Positions 47,925 through 57,759 of a DNA stretch of 64,000 nt are shown in pieces. A program made the position numbers and the translations under genes. This stretch comes from an uncultured Paracoccaceae bacterium (GTDB lineage Bacteria; Pseudomonadota; Alphaproteobacteria; Rhodobacterales; Rhodobacteraceae). The stretch spans positions 310,001-374,000 of the forward strand of contig CANMYO010000003.1 in assembly GCA_947502145.1 (NCBI GenBank), given 5' to 3'. The notes under the pieces are model-generated. The model saw only the letters and a program-made list of their open reading frames with translations. It did no database searches and was not told where the DNA came from. Within the stretch, counting starts at the first letter, position 1. Each line of letters starts with the position of its first letter.

Positions 47925-48725
47925 ATGGCCCATGAAAAGAACCACGATTATCATATCCTGACACCCTCGATCTGGCCGCTGATCGGCGCGTTGGCAGGCT
48001 TTGTCATGCTGTTTGGCGCTGTGCTTTGGATGCACGACAGCGGGCCATACATCTTTCTCGCCGGGCTTGTCGGTGTGCTTTATACAATGTTTGCATGGTG
48101 GTCCGAGGTCGTGACCGAAAGCCAGGTCGGGGACCATACGCCCGTTGTGCGCATCGGCCTGCGCTATGGATTCATCTTTTTCATCATGTCCGAAGTCATG
48201 TTCTTTGCGGCATGGTTCTGGTCTTTCTTCAAACACGCGATGTATCCGATGGGCCCCGAAAGCCCGGCGGTCGACGGCGTCTGGCCCCCGGTTGGTATCG
48301 AAACCTTCGACCCCTGGCACCTGCCGCTGATCAACACGCTGATCCTGCTGTGCTCCGGCGCCGCGGCGACATGGGCACACCATGCGCTTGTCCACGAAGA
48401 CAACCGTCAGGACGTCAAGTGGGGCCTGATTCTGGCGGTTGCGCTGGGTGTGTTGTTCACCGCGTTCCAAGCCTATGAGTATAGCCACGCGGCCTTTGGG
48501 TTCGCTGACAATATTTACGGTGCGAACTTCTTCATGGCGACCGGGTTTCACGGCTTCCATGTCGTGATCGGGACAATCTTTTTGCTGGTCTGTCTGATCC
48601 GGGTCTACAAGGGCCACTTCACCCCGGAAAAACACGTGGGTTTCGAAGCTGCGGCTTGGTACTGGCACTTTGTGGACGTTGTCTGGCTGTTCCTTTTCTG
48701 TGCCGTTTACGTCTGGGGCGGCTAG
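47925..48725 (+). CDS. ctaE: Cytochrome c oxidase subunit III
   Basis: 266 residues with seven predicted membrane helices. Seen: [17 protein letters not shown] at the N-terminus, [18 protein letters not shown] near 88, and [18 protein letters not shown] near 205, the standard subunit III blocks. A rho-independent terminator lies 42 bases after the stop. Confidence 0.96.
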   Translation: MAHEKNHDYHILTPSIWPLIGALAGFVMLFGAVLWMHDSGPYIFLAGLVGVLYTMFAWWSEVVTESQVGDHTPVVRIGLRYGFIFFIMSEVMFFAAWFWSFFKHAMYPMGPESPAVDGVWPPVGIETFDPWHLPLINTLILLCSGAAATWAHHALVHEDNRQDVKWGLILAVALGVLFTAFQAYEYSHAAFGFADNIYGANFFMATGFHGFHVVIGTIFLLVCLIRVYKGHFTPEKHVGFEAAAWYWHFVDVVWLFLFCAVYVWGG

Positions 48726-48766
48726 GCACCGGGCGGATTATGATCCGGCCCATCTGACGAATGAGG

Positions 48767-48793
48767 GGCGGCCCAAACGGGGCCGCCTTTTTT
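48767..48793 (+). terminator. Rho-independent terminator after ctaE
   Basis: GGCGGCCC, 5-base loop, GGGCCGCC and six T. It ends the ctaC-ctaE unit before the SURF1 gene. Confidence 0.92.
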
Positions 48794-48870
48794 GTTGTCG
48801 CGGAGGTGGTCGGGCGGGGTTCACCCTGACGTCGATCAGAGCTATAGACGCGCGCAACGGGGGGGCTTTC

Positions 48871-49539
48871 GTGCGCAAGATTATCTTTCCAGTGATGCTG
48901 ACAATGTCCGGCGTTGCCGTGCTGATCAGCCTTGGAGTCTGGCAGATGCAACGCCTTGGCTGGAAAGAAGCAATCCTGGCCGATATTCATGATCGCATGT
49001 CCGGCGCGCCGGTGGCATTGCCTTTGGCCCCAACCGAAAACACCGATGAATATCGCGCAGTACAGTTCGCAGGGTCCACAACTGATGCAGAACTGCATGT
49101 ACTGACCTCTGGCACGGCCGCAGGGACCGGGTATCGCGTCATTGCTGCGTTTGAGACCGGCGACCGGCGCATTCTGCTGGATCAGGGTCTGCTGCCGATC
49201 GAGGCCAAGGCGGCCGATGCCATTCCGTTCCAAACTACGGTCACCGGCAACCTGATATGGCCGGATGACGTCAATTCAGCGACCCCCGAGCCTGACCTGC
49301 AAAAGAACATCTGGTTCGGTCGCGACGTCGCGGCTATGGCCGCAGCGCTTGATACCGCGCCTGTCATGGTTGTTGCGGCAACAATGTCGCCCGCTGACCC
49401 GCGCACGACGTTGCTGCCAATAGACACCGCCAATATCAAAAACGATCACTGGGAATATGCGATGACATGGTTTGGCCTTGCCGCCGTCTGGGCGGTGATG
49501 GGCGCTTTCCTGGTGCGCCGCACCCTGCAAGAGGACTGA
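48871..49539 (+). CDS. SURF1 family cytochrome oxidase assembly protein
   Basis: 222 residues from a GTG start preceded by GGGGGGG. Two membrane helices bracket a periplasmic domain, as in SURF1: near 5-24 (FPVMLTMSGVAVLISLGVWQ) and near 195-215. Seen: GVWQMQRLGWKE at the N-terminal end, and NDHWEYAMTWFGLAAVW at the C-terminal end, both SURF1 signatures. It helps insert heme A into the oxidase. thrC follows after 4 bases. Confidence 0.92.
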   Translation: MRKIIFPVMLTMSGVAVLISLGVWQMQRLGWKEAILADIHDRMSGAPVALPLAPTENTDEYRAVQFAGSTTDAELHVLTSGTAAGTGYRVIAAFETGDRRILLDQGLLPIEAKAADAIPFQTTVTGNLIWPDDVNSATPEPDLQKNIWFGRDVAAMAAALDTAPVMVVAATMSPADPRTTLLPIDTANIKNDHWEYAMTWFGLAAVWAVMGAFLVRRTLQED

Positions 49540-49543
49540 CGCG

Positions 49544-50941
49544 ATGCATTATATTTCGACCCGTGGCCAAGCACCTGACCTGTCGTTTGAAGAGGCGATG
49601 CTGACCGGGCTCGCCCGTGATGGCGGGCTCTACGTGCCACAAACCATCCCCGCGCTGTCACCGGACCAGATTGCTGCGCTGGCGGGAAAATCCTATGAGG
49701 ACATCGCCTTTGAGGTCATGCGGCCCTTTATTGGTGAGACTTTCACGGATGCAGAATTCAAGGCGCTGATTGCCAAGGCCTATTCTGGTTTTGGCCATGC
49801 GGCCCGCGCGCCGCTGGTGCAACTGGCACCAAATCATTTCCTGCTGGAGTTGTTTCACGGGCCTACGCTGGCCTTCAAGGACTTTGCCATGCAGTTGATC
49901 GGCCAGATGTTTCAAGCCGCGCTTGGCCGGTCGGGCAAGCGCGTGACGATTGTCGGCGCGACCTCGGGCGATACAGGGTCTGCCGCGATTGAGGCGTTCC
50001 GGGGGTTGTCGAACGTCGACGTCTTTATCCTTTACCCGCATGGCCGGATCAGCGAGGTGCAGCGCCGCCAGATGACAACGCCGGTCGAGGATAATGTGCA
50101 CGCTTTGGCCGTTGATGGCGACTTTGACGATTGTCAGGCCATGGTGAAGGACATGTTCAATGACTTTGCCTTCCGCGAGGCGGTGTCGCTGGCAGGCGTG
50201 AATTCGATCAACTGGGGCAGGGTGCTGGCGCAGGTGGTGTATTATTTTACGTCCGCCGTCAGCCTTGGTGCGCCGCACCGGCAGGTCAGCTTTACCGTAC
50301 CAACAGGCAATTTTGGCGACATCTTTGCGGGCTACATCGCCAAGAAGATGGGCCTGCCCGTCGAGCGGCTGGTGATCGCGACAAACCAGAACGATATCCT
50401 GCACCGTTGCCTGGAAAACGGCGACTACACCAAGCTGGGCGTCGTGCCGACGATCAGCCCGTCGATGGATATCGAGGTGTCCTCCAATTTCGAGCGTGCG
50501 CTCTACTTCGCCCATGACCGCGACGGGGCTGCCGTAGTGGGGCTTATGGATGAGTTGAAGACCGGTGGCGGCTTTCGTATCTCGCAGAACGCAATGAGTG
50601 CCCTGCGGACCCATTACGACAGCGGGATGGCGGACGAACCGACGACATCGCGCACGATCACAACAGCGCTTGCGGAGACCGGAGAGCTTTTGTGCCCCCA
50701 TTCCGCTGTCGCTGTGCATGTCGGAAATCAGCACGTGCGGCGTCATCCCGACGTTCCGATGATCACGCTTGCCACTGCTCATCCCGCCAAGTTCCCCGCA
50801 GCGGTAGAGGAGGCCACAGGCCACCATCCCCCCTTGCCGCCGGGCATGGCAGACCTGTATGAGCGCTCAGAACGCGTCACGCGCGTCGCCAATGACCTTG
50901 CCGCCATTCAGGCCATTATCACGGAACGGACTGCGACTTGA
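49544..50941 (+). CDS. thrC: Threonine synthase
   Basis: 465 residues. PLP-dependent conversion of O-phosphohomoserine to threonine. Seen: the N-terminal YISTRGQAPDLSFEEA, the PLP lysine Lys112 in FHGPTLAFKDFAMQ, VGATSGDTGSAAIEAF near 142 and the FTVPTGNFGDIFAGYIAKKMGLP block near 248. The stop overlaps the start of the M16 peptidase gene. Confidence 0.96.
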   Translation: MHYISTRGQAPDLSFEEAMLTGLARDGGLYVPQTIPALSPDQIAALAGKSYEDIAFEVMRPFIGETFTDAEFKALIAKAYSGFGHAARAPLVQLAPNHFLLELFHGPTLAFKDFAMQLIGQMFQAALGRSGKRVTIVGATSGDTGSAAIEAFRGLSNVDVFILYPHGRISEVQRRQMTTPVEDNVHALAVDGDFDDCQAMVKDMFNDFAFREAVSLAGVNSINWGRVLAQVVYYFTSAVSLGAPHRQVSFTVPTGNFGDIFAGYIAKKMGLPVERLVIATNQNDILHRCLENGDYTKLGVVPTISPSMDIEVSSNFERALYFAHDRDGAAVVGLMDELKTGGGFRISQNAMSALRTHYDSGMADEPTTSRTITTALAETGELLCPHSAVAVHVGNQHVRRHPDVPMITLATAHPAKFPAAVEEATGHHPPLPPGMADLYERSERVTRVANDLAAIQAIITERTAT

Positions 50942-52200
50942 CGATTGAACTGCACACGCTCTCGAATGGTCTGCGGATCGTCACTGAACACATGCCGGGT
51001 CTGCATTCTGCCAGTATCGGGATTTGGGTTGGCGCAGGCGGGCGGCACGAACGGATCGAGCAGAACGGCATTGCCCATTTCCTTGAACATATGGCGTTCA
51101 AGGGCACAACCACGCGGTCTGCCCTGCAGATCGCGGAATCCATCGAGGATGTCGGCGGCTATATCAACGCCTATACCAGCCGCGAGATGACGGCCTATTA
51201 CGCGCGTGTGCTTGAAAACGATGTGGCGCTGGGGCTGGATGTCATCGGAGATATCCTGCTGAATCCAGTCTTTGACGAGGCCGAGATTGAGGTTGAGCGC
51301 GGCGTGATCCTGCAAGAGATCGGGCAGGCACTCGATACCCCCGACGACATCATCTTTGATTGGCTGCAAGAGGCGGCCTACCCGGATCAGGCGCTTGGTC
51401 GCACAATCCTTGGACCTGCTGAACGGGTCAGCGCATTCCGCCGCGAGGATTTGGCCGGATTTGTCGGGCAGCATTATGGGCCCAATCAGATGATCCTGTC
51501 GGCCGCCGGTGGCATTGATCACGACGCCATTGTGAAGCAGGCCGAAGACTTGTTTGGCCATCTGCAGGCGGTGCCGGCACCGGATGTGATCGAACCTGCG
51601 CGCTTTGGCGGCGGTGAACGCCGCGAGCTCAAGACGCTGGAACAGGTCCATTTTGCGCTGGCGCTAGAAGGGCCGACCTATCTGGATCCGGCAATCTACA
51701 CCGCACAGATCTATGCCAGTGCCATGGGCGGCGGCATGTCTTCGCGGCTGTTTCAGGAAATCCGCGAGAAGCGTGGCCTTTGCTATACGATCTTTGCGCA
51801 GGCCGGCGCCTATGAGGACACCGGGCTGACCACGATCTATGCTGGCACCTCGGCGGCGGAAATTGGCGAACTGACCAATATCACCATGGATGAGATGAAG
51901 CGCGCAGCCGACGACATGACCCCGGCAGAGGTTGCCCGTGCGCGGGCACAGATGAAAGCCGGGCTGCTGATGGGGCTGGAAAGCCCGTCCAACCGGGCGG
52001 AACGGCTGGCCCGATTGCTGTCGATCTGGGGGCGCATCCCGTCCCTGTCCGAAACGATCGAACGGATTGACGCGGTGACCACTGGTGATGTGCGCAGCTT
52101 TGCCGGTCAGATGTCGGACACCGGCACGGCCCTGGCCCTATATGGACCAGCTGAGGCAGCGCCGACGCTGGAGGAACTGCGCGCAAGGCTCGCCGCCTGA
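50938..52200 (+). CDS. M16 family zinc peptidase (mitochondrial processing peptidase-like)
   Basis: 420 residues from a TTG start that overlaps the thrC stop. Insulinase-type metalloprotease. Seen: the inverted zinc motif HFLEH at 47-51, with the distal Glu in a VERGVILQEIGQA block near 118, and an M16 C-terminal half with GGGMSSRLFQEIREKRGLCY near 263. Related to the beta subunit of mitochondrial processing peptidase. Substrates unknown; thrC-M16-GNAT order is common in this family. Confidence 0.93.
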   Translation: MTIELHTLSNGLRIVTEHMPGLHSASIGIWVGAGGRHERIEQNGIAHFLEHMAFKGTTTRSALQIAESIEDVGGYINAYTSREMTAYYARVLENDVALGLDVIGDILLNPVFDEAEIEVERGVILQEIGQALDTPDDIIFDWLQEAAYPDQALGRTILGPAERVSAFRREDLAGFVGQHYGPNQMILSAAGGIDHDAIVKQAEDLFGHLQAVPAPDVIEPARFGGGERRELKTLEQVHFALALEGPTYLDPAIYTAQIYASAMGGGMSSRLFQEIREKRGLCYTIFAQAGAYEDTGLTTIYAGTSAAEIGELTNITMDEMKRAADDMTPAEVARARAQMKAGLLMGLESPSNRAERLARLLSIWGRIPSLSETIERIDAVTTGDVRSFAGQMSDTGTALALYGPAEAAPTLEELRARLAA

Positions 52201-52784
52201 TGCTTGGCAAGGGGCGTAAGCTGCGGATCGAGACAGAGCGCATGACTCTGCGCCCACCGCAGCATAGCGACTTTCGCGCCTGGGCCAGTCTACGTCAGAG
52301 CAGCAAAGAATTCCTGTCCCCATGGGAACCGACCTGGGCCCCTGACCACTTGTCCCGCAAAGCCTTCACAAACCGTGTTTACTGGGCCCAGCGGTCAATC
52401 GCGAATGGCACTGCGGTGCCGCTTTTTCTGATCCGCCGCAGCGACGAGGCGCTGATCGGCGCGATCACCCTGGACAACATCCGCCGCGGCCCGGCACAGG
52501 CGGGCACAACCGGCTATTGGGTCGGTGAAAAGTTTGCACGCCACGGGTTCATGCGCGAGGCGATAAAGGCAGTGGTGCATTATGCGTTTTCGATTCTGGA
52601 CCTGAGCCGGATCGAAGCCGGTTGCCTGCCCGAAAATACGCCGTCGCGGCGGCTGCTGGAACAATGTGGCTACAAATACGAAGGCGTGGCGCAAAGTTAT
52701 CTGCAAATCAACGGTCGCTGGCGCAATCACGTGCTTTACGCCAATTTGCGCCATGACCGGCGCGGCAAGACCGACGTTGGCTAG
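52200..52784 (+). CDS. RimJ/RimL-type GNAT acetyltransferase
   Basis: 194 residues, overlapping the previous stop by 1 base (TGATG). Seen: IETERMTLRPPQHSDFRAW at the N-terminus, GAITLDNIRRG, GYWVGEKFARHGFMREAI (acetyl-CoA loop), and AGCLPENTPSRRLLEQCGY, the standard blocks of RimJ/RimL. Probably acetylates the N-terminus of a ribosomal protein, but the substrate is not shown by the sequence. Confidence 0.88.
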   Translation: MLGKGRKLRIETERMTLRPPQHSDFRAWASLRQSSKEFLSPWEPTWAPDHLSRKAFTNRVYWAQRSIANGTAVPLFLIRRSDEALIGAITLDNIRRGPAQAGTTGYWVGEKFARHGFMREAIKAVVHYAFSILDLSRIEAGCLPENTPSRRLLEQCGYKYEGVAQSYLQINGRWRNHVLYANLRHDRRGKTDVG

Positions 52785-52845
52785 TTTTCCGCCGAGACCG
52801 GGTTTCACACCTTGACCCCGTTTGGCCGCCGCGCGACTTAACCAC

Positions 52846-53739
52846 ATGCGCGTTTTCGTCCTTCTCCTCGTGATCACACTGACCGCCTGCGGCATTGTTC
52901 CGACGGCCAGACAAGGCGCTGACGACCCGTTGCTGTTCAACCGGTTAGATGTTGAAAAGGCTGATAAGATTGCGGTTTTCATTCCCGGTGCACTATCCTC
53001 GATTGACGTTTTCGAAGGCACCGCTTTGTGGGAGGATGCAGGCTATGCCCGCGCATTTTATCGCTATCCGGGGTTGGACGGGATGGCGGTTGATCATTTC
53101 ATTGATCCGCCCACAGCGGCCCGCCACATCGCGCAATTCGCAAACCGCTATCCGGGAAAGGATATCGCTCTGATCGGCTATTCCACTGGTGGGTTGATCG
53201 CGCTGGAGGCCGCGCCGCAGATCACCAAGGGCCGTGACATTCGGATTGCCGCCATGTCTACGGCCGTTGAATACGGCGGCGGCCTGCCAACTGCGGCGCG
53301 TGGCGCGCGGGACATTATGCGGGCCGTGGCGGCCACCGGATCAGTTCGCAAGGCGGCACTTTGGAAACGGTTCTGGTCAGGGCTGCTGTTTGGCCCTGAG
53401 GCGTTGGATGACCCCAATATGTCTGATGAAATTGCCGCCAGAATTGCAGAGGGCGAAAAGATCATCGTCAAGCTCGACTACAAGGTCGCCATTGCCCATA
53501 TGCTGGCGCTGCCAACATGGGATCTGCCGGATGATCTGGCGCTGGATGGTATTTCGGTGGCGTTCTTTGTGGGTCTGAATGACCCGGTGTTTTCGACCGC
53601 GCAGACAACCCGATTTGCCCACCGGGTCGGCGACGTCACCGTTTATGGCTATCCTGGTCAGGGGCATTTGCTGTTTTTCACGCGGCCGCGCGTATTCAGC
53701 GACATGTTGGATTTTGCGGAAGGTCATCCGGTTCAATAG
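52846..53739 (+). CDS. Alpha/beta-hydrolase lipoprotein
   Basis: 297 residues from ATG giving MRVFVLLLVITLTACG: lipobox LTAC with Cys15, so a lipoprotein. The hydrolase core shows AVFIPGALSSIDVF (oxyanion region), the nucleophile elbow GYSTGG near 117, and the late Asp/His region GLNDPVF and GQGHLLFF. Substrate unknown. A GC-rich hairpin follows 11 bases after the stop. Confidence 0.82.
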   Translation: MRVFVLLLVITLTACGIVPTARQGADDPLLFNRLDVEKADKIAVFIPGALSSIDVFEGTALWEDAGYARAFYRYPGLDGMAVDHFIDPPTAARHIAQFANRYPGKDIALIGYSTGGLIALEAAPQITKGRDIRIAAMSTAVEYGGGLPTAARGARDIMRAVAATGSVRKAALWKRFWSGLLFGPEALDDPNMSDEIAARIAEGEKIIVKLDYKVAIAHMLALPTWDLPDDLALDGISVAFFVGLNDPVFSTAQTTRFAHRVGDVTVYGYPGQGHLLFFTRPRVFSDMLDFAEGHPVQ

Positions 53740-53749
53740 CCCGAACAAA

Positions 53750-53780
53750 GACCGCCCGACGTCTATAGTTGGGCGGTCTC
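53750..53780 (+). terminator. Hairpin after the alpha/beta-hydrolase gene
   Basis: GACCGCCC, 13-base loop with extra pairing, GGGCGGTC, then TCTTG. The stem is good but the T-run is poor, so termination may be partial. Confidence 0.5.
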
Positions 53781-53942
53781 TTGAAGCATCTCATGCGCAG
53801 GCTCGATACAAAATATGTTCAGTCTGTGAGGCGCAGCAGACAAGCTTCGTGCGAAATTCATAGCACAAGAAGCCGGAATTTTCATGGGTTTTTGCCATGC
53901 GATGCGCTAGCCATTGAGAATACGCGATAATTTGAGATCAAG

Positions 53943-54677
53943 ATGGACAGTTTTGGACCCTCCACATTCGGCGAATTGAACGCCGCAGATTACGATGCGA
54001 CTCAGGACCCGGGCACAACTGATCTGACGGTTGATCTGCTGTTCGAGATCTTTGGACCGACACGTGTTTTCGAGTTTGCGATCGGGACAGGGCGGGTGGC
54101 GTTGCCGCTGGCTGCGCGCGGTTGCACGCTGGCGGGCAACGAAGGGTCGCCGCTGATGGTGGAAAAACTGCGCGCAAAGCCGGGCGGTGCGGATATTCCA
54201 GTGGCGATCGGGGATATGATCCAGGCGCAGGTTGATGGGCCGTTTGACCACGCTTTCCTGATTTTCAACACGCTGTTTAACCTGCCCAGCCAAGCCGCAC
54301 AGGTAGAATGCTTTGCCCACGCGGCCAGGATGATCAAGCCGGGCGGCACGTTTGTGATTGAAACCTTTGTACCGGACATGTCGGATTTCAGCCGGGACCA
54401 AAGGGTTGCGACCAAACGTCTGGACATGGACTCTGTCTGGATTGAGGCCGCCACCCATGACCGGGTTGCGCAGGTGTTGGAAATGCAGCGGATCAGGATT
54501 ACCAAGAACGGGATGAAACTGGTCCCGCTGCGGATGCGCTATGCCTATCCCCAGGAAATCGATCTGATGGCGAAATGCGCCGGGTTTCAGCTGCGCAGTC
54601 GCTGGGGGGGATGGCGCAAGGAATCCTTTACCGCTGACAGCGGCTTTCACATCTCGGTTTACGAAAAACAGGGGTAG
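53943..54677 (+). CDS. Class I SAM-dependent methyltransferase
   Basis: 244 residues. Seen: the SAM-binding region VFEFAIGTGRVALPLAARG near 40, an acidic loop GNEGSPLMV, and IKPGGTFVIETFVPD near 130, typical of the class I methyltransferase fold. The aromatic C-terminal half (RLDMDSVWIEAATHDRV) has no recognised subfamily. It borders the SnoaL/ABC cluster, convergent with the two-domain SnoaL-like gene 45 bases away, so a shared role is possible but unproven. Confidence 0.78.
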   Translation: MDSFGPSTFGELNAADYDATQDPGTTDLTVDLLFEIFGPTRVFEFAIGTGRVALPLAARGCTLAGNEGSPLMVEKLRAKPGGADIPVAIGDMIQAQVDGPFDHAFLIFNTLFNLPSQAAQVECFAHAARMIKPGGTFVIETFVPDMSDFSRDQRVATKRLDMDSVWIEAATHDRVAQVLEMQRIRITKNGMKLVPLRMRYAYPQEIDLMAKCAGFQLRSRWGGWRKESFTADSGFHISVYEKQG

Positions 54678-54722
54678 GGGCGCCCAATGGGCAATCCCCG
54701 CCTGCGTCTGTGTCGGGTGCGC

Positions 54723-55742
54723 TCAGGACAGGTTGCCCGCGCGCAGGCGCGCCAGAACATCCAGCCCCTGCATCGACAGGAAGTGCAGCATGTCGATAAA
54801 GACCCAGTTTTCCGCAAGCCGGTCGCCGTCACGCCGGTAGATATCAACAACGCGCATATCCGCAGCCGGCCCCTTTGGCAGACCCATGTATCCGCCCAGC
54901 GGGGTCACGGTCAGATTGGCCCAGCCAAAGAACCCGCCATAGTTGCCTTCGGCCAATTTCGCGATATGGCCGTTGAAGACCCGGTTTGTCAGATGGGCGC
55001 GGAACGGACGCTGGTGCTGTTCAATGTAGCGGTCAATTGTGTAGGTCGCGCCGATCCCGTCGGGGCCCCACCAGATCATGTCGTCACACCAATTGCGGCG
55101 CAACTCTTCGCGCGGCGTGTCCCGCGGAGTTGACTCCGGACCGGCGTTTGAATTGGCCGCGATATCAGTGATCATGCGGTTGATCAGCGCAATGGTCTTG
55201 GCCCCTTCGGCAGGGTCGGCGTCGTCGTATTGCAGGCCGTCATGGGTCAGCGGGCCGGGCTGGACCAGATGCGCCGCTGTCTGTGGTGGCAGCGGGCGCA
55301 GTCCCGCTTGATGCATCAGGTGGATCAGGTCGATGAACAATGCGGTTTCAACAATCTTGCCATCCAGCACGCGGTTGAACTCTGCGTAGCGCAACATGGC
55401 AATCTTGCGGGTCGGCGGGATGCCCAGAAACGGCGCATCAAACAGTGACATCAGGTGACCCATCTCGACCACCCAGATACCGGGTTCGCCATCAAGATGG
55501 TTTTCATTGCCAAAGAAGATGTCAGGGCGGCGCTGCACGCTGCGCATCGCGGTCAGGTAGGGGGCCCAGAATGATGCCGCGACATCCTTTGCGCCGTGTT
55601 GTTCGTAAAACGGGTGCATGCCCCGCCAATGCCAATTTCTGCTGGTGCGTTCGGCCAGGATCCCCGCGACGCTGGCCGGTGTTGCTGTTGCCAAGGCAGC
55701 ATTGTGTGCGCGCACGAGACGCTTGGCATCTTGGATCGACAT
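54723..55742 (-). CDS. Two-domain SnoaL/NTF2-like protein A
   Basis: 339 residues from the ATG giving MSIQDAKRL, preceded by AAAAGG. Two tandem SnoaL-type cone-fold domains: the first to about 160, closing with VETALFIDLIHLM, and the second about 195-330, closing with ENWVFIDMLHFL. A linker GPLTHDGLQYDDADPAEG joins them. The second half has WCDDMIWWGPDGIGATY. It is the paralogue of the two-domain gene at 62381 (shared D-G-L-x-x-Y-D/D-x-D-P-A-x-G linker and ENWVF-x-D end). SnoaL-like proteins include polyketide cyclases, isomerases and dehydratases; here the reaction is unknown. Last gene of the leftward ABC unit. Confidence 0.82.
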   Translation of the reverse strand: MSIQDAKRLVRAHNAALATATPASVAGILAERTSRNWHWRGMHPFYEQHGAKDVAASFWAPYLTAMRSVQRRPDIFFGNENHLDGEPGIWVVEMGHLMSLFDAPFLGIPPTRKIAMLRYAEFNRVLDGKIVETALFIDLIHLMHQAGLRPLPPQTAAHLVQPGPLTHDGLQYDDADPAEGAKTIALINRMITDIAANSNAGPESTPRDTPREELRRNWCDDMIWWGPDGIGATYTIDRYIEQHQRPFRAHLTNRVFNGHIAKLAEGNYGGFFGWANLTVTPLGGYMGLPKGPAADMRVVDIYRRDGDRLAENWVFIDMLHFLSMQGLDVLARLRAGNLS

Positions 55743-55784
55743 CTTTTGCCTTTTGAATGGACCGGGGTCACTCCGGTCGGGAAT

Positions 55785-55809
55785 GAGGCGCCCCATGCCG
55801 GGACGCCTC
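55785..55809 (-). other. Hairpin between permease and SnoaL-like gene
   Basis: GAGGCG and CGCCTC pair around a GC-rich loop, with one mismatch and three further pairs. It lies between the second permease stop and the SnoaL-like start on the minus strand. There is no T-run, so it may protect mRNA or lower expression of the last gene rather than terminate. Confidence 0.4.
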
Positions 55810-55820
55810 TGTCGTATCTC

Positions 55821-56699
55821 TTAGCCTTTCACGGCACCGGCGGTAAGACCGGAAACGATCTGGCGCTGGAAGAACATGATCATCACAAACAAGGGGGCCG
55901 TGACCGACACAACCGCGGCAACGGCGAACATGACGTTGCCCTTGGTTTGCGTGGTGCCAAGGAAGCTGGCGATCTTGGGGATCATGGTCTGGTTCTCTTT
56001 CGACAGCAGCATCGTGGTCACCGCAAAGTCGTTGTAGGCCAGCAGGAAGCTGAACAGACCGGTGGTGATCACGCCGGGCCACATCACAGGGATAATCACG
56101 TGGCGGAAGGCCTGAAAGCGGGTGCAGCCGTCAACCATCGCGCTTTCGTCCAGATCCTGCGGAATGTTCTTGAAGAACGCATGCAGCATCCAAAGGGTAA
56201 ACGGCTGATTGATCGCGACCAGGACAATGATCGTGGTATAAAGATGCCCCCAGAGGTTCCATTCAAAGAACGGTAACAAATACCCCGACACCAGCGTGAT
56301 TGGCGGCATGGCGCGGAAGATCAGCGCAAAGAACAGGAACCAGAAAGCATAGCGATAGCCAGAGCGGGCCAAAGCATATCCGCCCAATGTGCCGCAAGTC
56401 AGCGACACGGTCACAACGCAAACGCAGACGATGGCGGTATTGAGGGCCGCACGCCAGAATTCTTCCTTGATCCAGGCACCGTGATAGCCGTCGCCGGTAA
56501 AGCTGCCGCCGGTTTCGGCGGTGGTCAGCGTGCCGTAAATCGAGTTGGCCCAATCTGCCTTTGAAAAGAAGTCGCCTTCAACTTTGAACGAACCCCAAAG
56601 CGTCCACATGAACGGGAAGGCGGCAAGGATCAGCCAAAGCGCAAGAAATCCGGTGGCCAGCAGCAGGACGGGAACGGGGCGGCGGTTTGCGATACTCAT
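55821..56699 (-). CDS. ABC transporter permease, carbohydrate type (MalG-like)
   Basis: 292 residues with six predicted membrane helices, a long loop between helices 1 and 2, and the EAA-type cytoplasmic loop ESAMVDGCTRFQAFRHVIIP near 187, which docks the ATPase. Typical of carbohydrate importers (CUT1). It starts 4 bases after its partner permease gene stops. Cotranscribed with binding protein and permease 1 upstream. Confidence 0.92.
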   Translation of the reverse strand: MSIANRRPVPVLLLATGFLALWLILAAFPFMWTLWGSFKVEGDFFSKADWANSIYGTLTTAETGGSFTGDGYHGAWIKEEFWRAALNTAIVCVCVVTVSLTCGTLGGYALARSGYRYAFWFLFFALIFRAMPPITLVSGYLLPFFEWNLWGHLYTTIIVLVAINQPFTLWMLHAFFKNIPQDLDESAMVDGCTRFQAFRHVIIPVMWPGVITTGLFSFLLAYNDFAVTTMLLSKENQTMIPKIASFLGTTQTKGNVMFAVAAVVSVTAPLFVMIMFFQRQIVSGLTAGAVKG

Positions 56700-56703
56700 G
56701 GCC

Positions 56704-57729
56704 TTAGCTCCTTGGGGTAAAGTCGCGGTACGTGCGCACCATGACGGGTGACAGCAGGATCGCGACGCCGATAATTGTCAGCACCGAAGTGGCCGCCGCA
56801 GAGGACAGCAGCCGGGTCTCACCGCCCAGATCGTTGAAGATCGCGTAGGACAGCGACGTGGCATGGGCTTGCGCCTGAAAACTGACGATCGGTTCGAAGA
56901 CGCGGAAGTTATCCATCAACTGGATAAGCGCAACAAATGTCGTCAGCGGGAACAGGTGCGGAATGACAACGTGGCGGATACGTTCCCACCGGGAGGCCCC
57001 GTCGATCATCGCCGCTTCGAGCGTATCGGTATTCACAGTCTGCAAACCTGAATAGAAGACGACAAATGCGAATGGGGCAGAGTGCCAGACCCCATAGAAC
57101 ATGAGCATCATCCACATCATCGCGGTGCTGGCCTTGACCGAGAGATTGGGATCGCTTGCCAGCCATTGCAGACCCGCACCCAAGACACCGCGGGCATCTA
57201 CCATCCAGAATATGATCAAAGAGCCAACCAGCGGCGTCACGATCATCGGCAAGAGCGACAGAAAGATCGTTGGTCCTTTCAACGCCTGCGCCACCGAGTT
57301 CACCGCAATTGCGATAAAGAAGCCCAGAATGATGGTGAGGGGGGTGACAATGAAAGTATAGGTCAGGGTGAAAGCCATTGCCTTGTAAAACGGCAGGTTC
57401 ATCAGGCTGCGGCCAAAATCGGGCAACCCATCGGCACTGATCCAGGCGTCGGAGATTTCACCAAGCGCAAGGTGATTGCGATCGGTGTAGATCGCAGTCC
57501 CGACCCATTTGCCTAGTGGTTCTTCGTCTTGCAGGGCCTGGGTGGCCTCTTGATCAACGGCCGTGGATTCGGTGCAGCCAAAGGGGCCACAGTTTTCCAC
57601 GGTGACGATCACCTGTTCATGCGCGCTGTAGAATGACTGTGTCACAACCGAAACGATGGGCAGTGCGATGAAAAGCAGCATCAGGATTGCTGATGGTAAG
57701 ACGAACCAGAAAAAAGTGCTGTGCTTCAT
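56704..57729 (-). CDS. ABC transporter permease, carbohydrate type (MalF-like)
   Basis: 341 residues, six predicted membrane helices. The first periplasmic loop is long (about 30-115) and carries a CGPFGC pair. The EAA loop EAAMIDGASRWERIRHVVIP near 245 fits CUT1 permeases. Pairs with the MalG-like permease. It is separated from the binding-protein gene by a terminator-like hairpin, so less permease than binding protein is expected. Confidence 0.92.
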   Translation of the reverse strand: MKHSTFFWFVLPSAILMLLFIALPIVSVVTQSFYSAHEQVIVTVENCGPFGCTESTAVDQEATQALQDEEPLGKWVGTAIYTDRNHLALGEISDAWISADGLPDFGRSLMNLPFYKAMAFTLTYTFIVTPLTIILGFFIAIAVNSVAQALKGPTIFLSLLPMIVTPLVGSLIIFWMVDARGVLGAGLQWLASDPNLSVKASTAMMWMMLMFYGVWHSAPFAFVVFYSGLQTVNTDTLEAAMIDGASRWERIRHVVIPHLFPLTTFVALIQLMDNFRVFEPIVSFQAQAHATSLSYAIFNDLGGETRLLSSAAATSVLTIIGVAILLSPVMVRTYRDFTPRS

Positions 57730-57759
57730 GACAATGCCCCCAAGGTAAATATGTGTTGG

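Noticed and set aside
49658-50827. 389-codon open frame antisense to thrC
   Set aside because: Shadow of the strongly conserved threonine synthase gene.
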